Part shown: positions 22,161 to 28,265 of the stretch, in pieces
Layout of the letters: every line of letters starts with the position of its first letter
Numbering within the stretch: the stretch's first letter is position 1
Source of the DNA: a bacterium
GTDB taxonomy: Bacteria; JAHJDO01
DNA: 28,265 nucleotides
Direction of reading: 5' to 3'
Assembly: GCA_030611945.1 (NCBI GenBank)
Contig: JAUWOV010000009.1
Location: 1-28,265 of the forward strand
Position numbers and translations under genes: made by a program
The notes under the pieces: model-generated
The model's input: only the letters and a program-made list of their open reading frames with translations
Told to the model about the DNA's origin: nothing
The model's database searches: none

Positions 22161-22926
22161 TTAACACATCTCTCATATCATAGAATCCCGCTTTTTGGGT
22201 GCTGATGAATTTTATTGCTTTAATAACACCTCGCGCAAACGTATCCCTTGTGCTCGCAATATGCTTGAGTTCTATTCTTTCGCCGGCTCCTCCAAATATA
22301 ACTGTATGTTCTCCAACTATATCGCCTGCTCTAACAGCATGTATTCCAATCTCATTTTCTTTTCTTTCTCCAACCAGCCCTTCCCTGCCGTAAACAGCTA
22401 CATCCTTAAGCTGCTTGCCTTTTACCTTTAAAACTACTTCAGCAAGAGTTTTTGCTGTGCCGCTTGGAGCATCCTTCTTAAGCCTGTGATGCGCCTCTAT
22501 TATCTCTACATCATATTCATCTCCTAATATGCTTGACGCCTGCTCAACAAGTTTACACAGAAGATTAATGCCAACACTCATATTTGAAGAAACAAGACAG
22601 GGAATCATGCGAGCTATGCTTTTTATCTCAGATAACGCTTCAACGCTCAGTCCGGTAGCGCCAATAATTAACGCTTTCTTATACTTTGCGCAGACTCTGG
22701 CAGAATTAAGAGCTCCCTCTGCGGATGAAAAATCAACCACAACATCCGTATCTTCTATAACGTCATTAATACACGAATTCACCTTCACACCAACATCTTT
22801 CCCTATGTCAGGATGAGATGGAATCTCAACTGCTCCGCAAAGATGCAGATCTTTTTGCATGGACAAGAGAGCAATTATTCTCTTTCCCATTTTCCCGCAA
22901 GCGCCGTTAACAATCACATTTATCAT
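22132..22926 (-). CDS. dapB: 4-hydroxy-tetrahydrodipicolinate reductase (DapB)
   Basis: DapB reduces the DapA product in diaminopimelate/lysine synthesis. The 264-residue protein begins VNGACGKMGKRI, the Rossmann nucleotide-binding loop. It then has VVDFSSAEGALN, GATGLS, SSNMSVGINLL and the signature EIIEAHHRLKKDAPSGTAKTL with the catalytic His-His/Lys set. Its ATG overlaps the dapA stop. The natural C-terminus is about VLKK; the remaining residues AQSGKGT come from a dispersed repeat, with no visible harm to the fold. Confidence 0.95.
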   Translation of the reverse strand: MINVIVNGACGKMGKRIIALLSMQKDLHLCGAVEIPSHPDIGKDVGVKVNSCINDVIEDTDVVVDFSSAEGALNSARVCAKYKKALIIGATGLSVEALSEIKSIARMIPCLVSSNMSVGINLLCKLVEQASSILGDEYDVEIIEAHHRLKKDAPSGTAKTLAEVVLKVKGKQLKDVAVYGREGLVGERKENEIGIHAVRAGDIVGEHTVIFGGAGERIELKHIASTRDTFARGVIKAIKFISTQKAGFYDMRDVLKKAQSGKGT

Positions 22927-23798
22927 GACAAAATCTCCAGGTCAGTCAATACTACTCTCAATCTTTCCGCTTTTTCCTTCTTCATTTCGCAAAGAGGAAG
23001 TCTCAATTCGGGAATTATCCTACCCATCATTCCAAGAGCTGTTTTTACAGGTATTGGGTTTGTTTCATAGAATAATGCCTTAAATAGCGGGAACAGGTTA
23101 AAATGAATTTTTCTGGACTCCTCTAAATTACCGTCCATAAAACTCTTTACCATCATAGCCATATGCTTTGGAACTACATTTGCCGCAACTGATATTACGC
23201 CTTTTGCTCCAAGCGCCATCATAGGCAGGGTTAAAGCGTCGTCTCCTGAAAGAACAGTTATGTCGCACAGATCCATTATAGCGCTGACTTGGTCCAGACT
23301 TCCGCTTGCTTCCTTTATAGCAACAATATTATCAATCTTTGAAAGTTTAGCAACTGTTTTAGGCAGAATACTTATGCCTGTCCTTGAAGGCACATTATAC
23401 AATACAATAGGAATATCCACCGCTTTAGCTATCTTCTCATAATGCAGGTACTGCCCCCTGGGAGTTGGTTTATTATAGTATGGGGTGATCAGCAGAGCTC
23501 CGTCTGCTCCAGCGTCTTTAGCTGATCTTGTAAGCGCCAGAGCTTCTTCAGTACTATTTGAACCTGTTCCGGCAATTACAGGTACTCTCTTATTAACAAT
23601 ATCAATAACCAATTTTATCATGTGTTCCTGTTCCTTGTGACTAAGCGTAGCCGCTTCTCCTGTGCATCCGCATGGAAGGATTGCGCTTGTGCCCTCTGAA
23701 ATATGAAACTCAATAAGCTCTGATAATCTGCGTTCGTCAATCCTGCCGTTTTCAAACGGCGTAACTATTGCAACTATTGACCCTTTGAACATGTTCAT
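22923..23798 (-). CDS. dapA: 4-hydroxy-tetrahydrodipicolinate synthase (DapA)
   Basis: DapA condenses pyruvate with aspartate semialdehyde. The 291 residues form the expected TIM barrel. K162 in AIKEASG is the Schiff-base lysine, Y134 in LYNVPSRTG and Y108 in ITPYYNKP are the tyrosines of the proton relay, and NPIPVKTAL closes the family pattern. The usual GTTGE at the active site is GCTGE here: the threonine matching T44 of E. coli DapA is C45, an uncommon change in the relay. It starts inside the end of the FHA gene (ATGA) and couples to dapB. Another N-acetylneuraminate-lyase-family activity is unlikely with dapB adjacent. Confidence 0.93.
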   Translation of the reverse strand: MNMFKGSIVAIVTPFENGRIDERRLSELIEFHISEGTSAILPCGCTGEAATLSHKEQEHMIKLVIDIVNKRVPVIAGTGSNSTEEALALTRSAKDAGADGALLITPYYNKPTPRGQYLHYEKIAKAVDIPIVLYNVPSRTGISILPKTVAKLSKIDNIVAIKEASGSLDQVSAIMDLCDITVLSGDDALTLPMMALGAKGVISVAANVVPKHMAMMVKSFMDGNLEESRKIHFNLFPLFKALFYETNPIPVKTALGMMGRIIPELRLPLCEMKKEKAERLRVVLTDLEILS

Positions 23799-24418
23799 AC
23801 CTCCGCTTTGAATGTTATTTCTGTATATCCTATTTCAATTCTGTCATTATGTCTGAGACGATGTCTCTTTATCTCTGTTCCATTAACAACAGTTCCTCCC
23901 TTGCTGAGCAAATCATAGAGAATGTATCCCTCTTTTTCAGGCCTGATTTTTGCGTGAAGCCTGGATACCCTTGGCTCTTTAATCTCAATGTCACATGTAT
24001 CGTTCCTTCCAATAAAAAATTCTTTATCAGACAGTAATTTACACTCTTCTAAAAATCCAATCTGATTTCTAGCAATTAATCTGGCAGAAGGAAGTGAGAG
24101 ACCTTGTTCAACACTGCCTTCAGAAATTTTAGTGAATAATTCGTCTTTTTCTTCGTCTTCCTTTGACCGTTCTATCTTTTTCTTAACAATATCTATTTCT
24201 GCTTTGCCAAAGCTGAATAGATAGCGAACTATCCAAACAATAAACAAGGCGCCTACCACAGGACCTATAATTGAGAAAAATAACCCTACAGGATGCTCTA
24301 TTATGAATCTTTCAATCTTACTGACAGCAAAAGCATGCTGGCAAAATGCCAACATAATAAAAACGACATTTGAAGTAAAAACCAATAATTTATGTCTCAT
24401 ATAGATAAATTCTAACAT
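23795..24418 (-). CDS. Membrane-anchored FHA-domain protein
   Basis: The 207-residue protein has an N-terminal hydrophobic segment that may be a signal peptide or anchor (LLVFTSNVVFIMLAFCQHAFA) and a second helix (GLFFSIIGPVVGALFIVWIV). A charged linker (SKEDEEKDEL) precedes a C-terminal FHA domain (about 130-205): FFIGRNDTCDIEI, PRVSRLHAKIRPE and NGTEIKRHRLRHNDRIEIG carry the conserved GR, SxxH and NG. FHA domains bind phosphothreonine peptides, so this is probably a membrane-proximal adaptor for Ser/Thr-kinase signalling. No kinase is in the window. ATG 24418 or 24400 may start it. It lies between prfB and dapA and overlaps dapA. Confidence 0.85.
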   Translation of the reverse strand: MLEFIYMRHKLLVFTSNVVFIMLAFCQHAFAVSKIERFIIEHPVGLFFSIIGPVVGALFIVWIVRYLFSFGKAEIDIVKKKIERSKEDEEKDELFTKISEGSVEQGLSLPSARLIARNQIGFLEECKLLSDKEFFIGRNDTCDIEIKEPRVSRLHAKIRPEKEGYILYDLLSKGGTVVNGTEIKRHRLRHNDRIEIGYTEITFKAEV

Positions 24419-24450
24419 ACCCTACATAGACGCGCAACAGAAAACAAAGA

Positions 24451-25540
24451 TTACTTCATCTTTAAAAATGCTTCCATAAATTTATCAATATCTCCATCCA
24501 TAACCGCCTGAATATTTCCTGCTTCAATTCCTGTCCTGTGGTCCTTAACAAGCGTATACGGCTGGAATACATACGAACGGATCTGAGAGCCCCATTCTAT
24601 TTTCTTTTTATCTTTATTATATTTCTGCATTTCTTCTTCCTTCTTCCGCATGCGGTGTTCAACCAGCCGCGCTTTCAGAACCTTCATGGCAGTCAACTTG
24701 TTTTTAAGCTGAGAACGTTCATTCTGACATTGGGTAACTATGCCTGTAGGCAGATGTGTAATACGAACGGCAGAGTCGGTTGTATTGATATGCTGTCCTC
24801 CATGACCGCTTGCGCGGTAAGTATCAATTCTTAGATCATCGTCCTTAATATCAACATCAGCCTCGTCCTCCACCTCTGCGATCACGTCAACTGAACAGAA
24901 TGAGGTATGCCTTCTTTTGTTTGCATCAAACGGAGATATTCGGACAAGCCTGTGCACACCTATTTCCGAACGCAGATAACCATACGCATAATCGCCTTTA
25001 ACTATAATTGTTACGGTTTTTATACCAGCTTCTTCGCCTGCCAGAATGTCTGCGATCTCTGTTTTAAAGCCTCTTTTTTCCGCCCACTTGATATACACTT
25101 TCAGCATCATCTCCACCCAGTCGCATGCCTCCGTCCCTCCCGCGCCTGAATGAATGGTCATAATAGCGTTATTTCCATCATACTCGCCGCTTAAAATCAA
25201 GGTTACTTCAAATTCCTTATAACCCTTCTCCAATTTCTCAAGTTCTGCGGTAATTTCAGAAGAGATTGAATCATCTTTCTCTGACAAAGCAAGTTCAACC
25301 AGTTCTAAAGCGTTACCCGTTTCTTTGATAAGAATATCAAGAGGCGTGATAATCTCTTTCAGGATTTTGATCTGTTTTATGATCCCTGCGGCTTTTTTGT
25401 TGTCTGACCAGAAGTCCTGCTTTGAAGTCTTTTCTTCTAACTGCTTTATTTCTTCAATCTTCTTGGAGTAGTCAAAGATACACCTTTGCGTGATCCAAAT
25501 TCTCTTTTAATATCTCCAATCTTTGTTTTAAAGATTCCAT
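24451..25540 (-). CDS. prfB: Peptide chain release factor 2 (RF2), expressed by programmed +1 frameshift
   Basis: RF2 ends translation at UGA and UAA. The reading frame from ATG 25540 (MESLKQRLEILKENLDHAKVYL) meets TGA at codon 23. Shifting +1 at CTT TGA C continues in LDYSKKIEEIKQLEEK and on to the end at 24451, giving 362 residues. The anchor motifs are SPF (RISPFDANKRR), which reads the stop codon, and GGQ (GHGGQHINTT) for hydrolysis. The open frame from 25287 alone would lack the N-terminal domain, so the frameshift is needed. GGGGG (25554-25550), 9 nt upstream, is the ribosome binding site; an in-frame ATG at 25549 is too close to it. Confidence 0.95.
25471..25477 (-). promoter_or_regulatory. 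RF2 autoregulatory frameshift site CTTTGAC
   Basis: CTT TGA C follows GCAAAGGTGTAT. The AAGGTG acts as the internal Shine-Dalgarno-like stimulator three bases before CTT, as in E. coli prfB (AGGGGGTATCTTTGAC). When RF2 is scarce the ribosome slips +1 instead of terminating at TGA, so RF2 controls its own level. Confidence 0.93.
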
Positions 25541-25559
25541 GCTAAACATCCCCCTGAAT

Positions 25560-25620
25560 CCCCCTTCAAAGGGGGACTTTTATCCTTTGTGCCTATGTGC
25601 CTCTGTTACTTTGTGCCTTT
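25560..25620. repeat. Dispersed repeats upstream of prfB: CCCCCTT/AAGGGGG hairpin plus GGCACA-type repeat
   Basis: CCCCCTT (25560-25566) and AAGGGGG (25569-25575) form a 7-bp stem with a two-base loop. The flanking GGGGGATTCAGGGGGA belongs to a repeat type common in many genomes and includes the prfB ribosome binding site. 25580-25619 is a copy of the GTGCCTATGTGCC repeat seen at 22122-22156. Together they fill the gap between the GspK-like gene and prfB. Confidence 0.75.
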
Positions 25621-25622
25621 CC

Positions 25623-28265
25623 CTATCTTTCATAAATAACCGTGATCTTCCTCTCCCCAAGCACCTCGTCGTCTGTATCAAAAGTTCCGTTACCATTCTT
25701 ATCCAGAATTGACTGGCCTGTGCAGATTATTTTGAATACATTGGATTTTGTTGTTATGAGGTTGGAGATTTTTTGAAATCTTGAAATACTAATCTCATCT
25801 ACATCAAGAATTTCGCCAATAGACTTAAACGGTCTACCATATCCTACTCCTCCTGAAACAATATTATTCGCTACGGTAGGTCCTACGCCTTGAAGTCCCT
25901 GAAGCACAGGTGTATCTGCCGTATTTATGTTTATTCTTCCATAAGTTTTTGACGCGGGGGTGAGGAGAATATAATCAAAAAATACGGAGTCTGCGCTTGA
26001 AGCATCCGCTTGAATAGCAACGCTCAGAGTGGTATCCGATACAACAACCTGTCCAAACCTCGCTCCGTAGTCTGAGCTTGGAATAATGATCGCGCTGTCA
26101 TCTTTATCGTTACTTCTTACTCTCACTCTCATTGCTCCGCCCTCTCTGCCGTAAACATACATGACATACGTATCCGCTTCAAATCTATCTCGTGTTGTGT
26201 ACCACGTCCAAGTATCCTCATCCGCAGAATCTGCCCTAAACCAATATAATTCGTCGGTGTCAGAATAAAGTTCTCTTCCATATTTACGCTTCACTTCATC
26301 ATCATTATACAACAGAGTCTCTAAAGTCCAGTTTGGAGAGACTTCAGGTGTATGAGTCGCAAACTCCGCGTCAAGCCGTCTTGCTGAAACAGTGATCTTG
26401 TCTGCAATAGCTCTAACCTTATAAACTTTCGCAGGAGTAGGAGCAGAAAAACCGATATTTTCCCATGCCGCTGTATCGGAAACATCCGCTATTTCGCCTA
26501 TGTTCGCAAATGGAGAGTTTTTAACACTAACATTTGTTCCAGGAATGTTGCTACCCAATCCTCCCCCCATTGGCTCATTTATTGACCCAGGAGTTCCTCT
26601 GACTAAGAGAGGATCTGTAGCAGAATTTTGGTGTATTAGCCAACTGTCAAATATGCCTGAATCATTGAGAACATCGTCCCACATATAAGTCGGGTCGTTT
26701 CTTTCCATAGAATAAAACTCATACGCCTGCACTACCTGACTATCCCATAGAACCTGGTCAACAATATGACCTGCTGGACTGCTTGCTCCTGTTGGACTTG
26801 TTGTCGGCGCGATTGGTCCGTCGTAAAGCCTGAGAGGACTATCCATTAAGGCAGTATCGCAAAGAATGTTATCCTGAATTGTGTTTGAAAAAGTGAGCTG
26901 ATAAACACTATCAGCTTGGATATTATCCCAAGTACCCATAACAGAAATTCCGTTCCCTGCGCCGTCATGCCAGATACCTGCATTGTTGTATGTATCGTCC
27001 TTATCTACAGCAAGAACAGCATAATCTCCTGCTAGTATGGAATCTGTCCCTTGCGAAACTGTCCCAACCTGACCATTTGGAAATTCAAGATTCCATCCGC
27101 TTATGTCAATTGGGTTAGGCGAGATATTCACAAGCTCAACATATTCGCAGTCAGGGGATTGGGAGAATACCGCAGAATCAAAACGCGCTGTTCCACCAGT
27201 TATATTTTTAAGTTTTATCTGTATCCCTACTGCTATGTCGCTAATAACAACAGTATCACAATCAGCATAATCGGATGCAAAGCCGTACCAGTTAGCTGGC
27301 AATGACGACTCATCATTGTTTGGCAGCCAGTCTGTTCCACCAGTTACACTCGTTTTTGCTCCTATATCAACTCCACCCACTCCGTAAACTGTCAATTTAT
27401 ATGTTCCTGCAGGTATAGTTGTCCATTCAAAAATATCCGTATCATCAGCGTCTGTGCTCTCCCAACGGGAAGAACCAACGATCCATTCCCATCTTAGATC
27501 AGCACTAATTTTGCTTCCATCTCCAACAGTATCGGATGCAGGCTCCCTGAACACAGGTCTCACCATAACCTCATTTATTCTTATTCCTTCAACGCCGTAG
27601 CGGGTAAGGACAGTGCTGCCCGGACCTTCAATATCAATCCGCGTTGAGCCGTTATCTCTGTCTCTGTAATCAATTATGTTCACCGCCATCTGAGCGAGCT
27701 CTGAATCTGTAACAGAAGTGTCAAACACATCCCTTAGAACTGAATACAATTCCATCGCGGAACTTACAGCGTTGATATTCAGCCGCGCCAGTCCTGAATC
27801 CGTGAGATTTTTGTCAGAGGAAAAGGTCGTGATGTACTGAGACGAGTCGTTATAATCTGTACTTGAGAGTCCTGCAAAAGAAACAATTTCCCCGACAGTT
27901 ACAAAAGGCGTATCTGCGCTGAGACCATCTGCTTCAGTGTATGGTCTGGCAATATAAAACTCCGCAGGGTCGTCAGTTCCTTCACCATCAGGATCGTCTG
28001 AATCAACATCGTTATCTCCATCGTTATCTATTCCGTCATTGTCAAGAACAACACTGTCGTGATTATCATCCTCACCAGAAATTCCAGGTGAATTACCAGC
28101 CCCATAACGCGCAGATAAAATAGCGCTTGCCTGTGAGCCGGCAGTGAATATTTTATCAAGTCTTATTTCCTTTGTTGTCCAGCCATGTTCACCGTAAGAA
28201 TCTACTCCTGCGGTATTTATATTCATTTTACCTGATTCATCAATAACCAGAACAGCGTATCTGCC
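25623..28265 (-). CDS. GspK-like minor pseudopilin fused to a lamin-tail domain (5' end outside window)
   Basis: The frame is open to the window edge, so the N-terminus (prepilin peptide) is missing; an ATG at 28226 is internal. The visible 880 residues open YAVLVIDESGKMNINTAG, the GspK pattern. An acidic, Asn/Gly-rich stretch (DNDGIDNDGDNDVDSDDPDG) may bind calcium. NINAVSSAMELYSVLRDVF ... NIIDYRDRDN is the GspK helical domain. CEYVELVNISPNPIDISGWNLE begins a lamin-tail-like beta domain. The end, GRININTADTPVLQGLQGVGPTVANNIV, is a ComEA/GspK helix-hairpin-helix, followed by a NVFKIICTG strand. The motif PFxxxGEI appears three times (near 27905, 26505 and 25825). It is probably at the tip of a type II secretion or pilus-like pseudopilus; the lamin-tail domain is unusual for GspK. 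Confidence 0.8.
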   Translation of the reverse strand, partial: GRYAVLVIDESGKMNINTAGVDSYGEHGWTTKEIRLDKIFTAGSQASAILSARYGAGNSPGISGEDDNHDSVVLDNDGIDNDGDNDVDSDDPDGEGTDDPAEFYIARPYTEADGLSADTPFVTVGEIVSFAGLSSTDYNDSSQYITTFSSDKNLTDSGLARLNINAVSSAMELYSVLRDVFDTSVTDSELAQMAVNIIDYRDRDNGSTRIDIEGPGSTVLTRYGVEGIRINEVMVRPVFREPASDTVGDGSKISADLRWEWIVGSSRWESTDADDTDIFEWTTIPAGTYKLTVYGVGGVDIGAKTSVTGGTDWLPNNDESSLPANWYGFASDYADCDTVVISDIAVGIQIKLKNITGGTARFDSAVFSQSPDCEYVELVNISPNPIDISGWNLEFPNGQVGTVSQGTDSILAGDYAVLAVDKDDTYNNAGIWHDGAGNGISVMGTWDNIQADSVYQLTFSNTIQDNILCDTALMDSPLRLYDGPIAPTTSPTGASSPAGHIVDQVLWDSQVVQAYEFYSMERNDPTYMWDDVLNDSGIFDSWLIHQNSATDPLLVRGTPGSINEPMGGGLGSNIPGTNVSVKNSPFANIGEIADVSDTAAWENIGFSAPTPAKVYKVRAIADKITVSARRLDAEFATHTPEVSPNWTLETLLYNDDEVKRKYGRELYSDTDELYWFRADSADEDTWTWYTTRDRFEADTYVMYVYGREGGAMRVRVRSNDKDDSAIIIPSSDYGARFGQVVVSDTTLSVAIQADASSADSVFFDYILLTPASKTYGRININTADTPVLQGLQGVGPTVANNIVSGGVGYGRPFKSIGEILDVDEISISRFQKISNLITTKSNVFKIICTGQSILDKNGNGTFDTDDEVLGERKITVIYER

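Noticed and set aside
24451-25287. prfB as a 278-residue gene starting at 25287
   Set aside because: It would lack the N-terminal domain; the upstream frame plus the CTTTGAC site restores the full-length protein.

Overview
The window reads almost entirely on the minus strand: every gene except one transposase points right to left. The gene content suggests a Gram-negative (diderm) bacterium that makes lipid A (lpxA, an lpxC-fabZ fusion), assembles outer-membrane proteins (bamA, ompH/skp) and has a type II-secretion/pilus-like minor pseudopilin. It also has McsA-McsB-ClpC, the arginine-phosphorylation proteolysis set best known from Firmicutes. That mix, the moderate-to-low GC and the many short palindromic intergenic repeats resemble uncultivated lineages such as Omnitrophota. 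The taxonomic guess is inference only.

Layout in transcription order (high to low coordinates): a 5'-truncated GspK-like protein with lamin-tail and helix-hairpin-helix-like parts (25623-28265); prfB with the classical programmed +1 frameshift (24451-25540); an FHA-domain membrane protein (23795-24418); dapA and dapB (lysine/diaminopimelate); folK, frame-disrupted by an extra GATA; panB and panC (pantothenate); an ilvE-like aminotransferase; a GHKL ATPase with a possible C-terminal nuclease domain; a zeta-like kinase with its small partner; mcsA-mcsB-clpC; bamA; an accessory island (about 2719-9820); ompH, lpxC-fabZ, lpxA and the first codons of a further gene. Many housekeeping genes overlap by ATGA or lie a few bases apart, so they look like one or a few long operons.

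Accessory DNA has entered this operon at two places without turning it around. (1) Between ilvE and mcsA lie two cassettes (GHKL ATPase; zeta-like kinase plus partner). They are separated by a 78-bp scar that is a diverged copy of the ilvE 3' end joined to the mcsA 5' end, which reveals the ancestral ilvE-mcsA junction. (2) Between bamA and ompH, about 7 kb holds a DUF6922-like/AbiEii-like pair, MntA-HepT, an IS1182-type insertion sequence, a 108-aa protein of unknown role, a four-gene envelope cluster and HicB-HicA.

A second theme is that short dispersed repeats have become parts of genes. They supply part of the OmpH signal peptide, the end of DapB, the start of FolK, the ribosome binding site of prfB and the stop codon of a lipoprotein gene. 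The insertion sequence sits in the loop of another such repeat, with a 4-bp target duplication. No tRNA, rRNA or CRISPR array was seen. The longest stretch without a gene is 7898-8181, which holds the IS right end and palindromic repeats.
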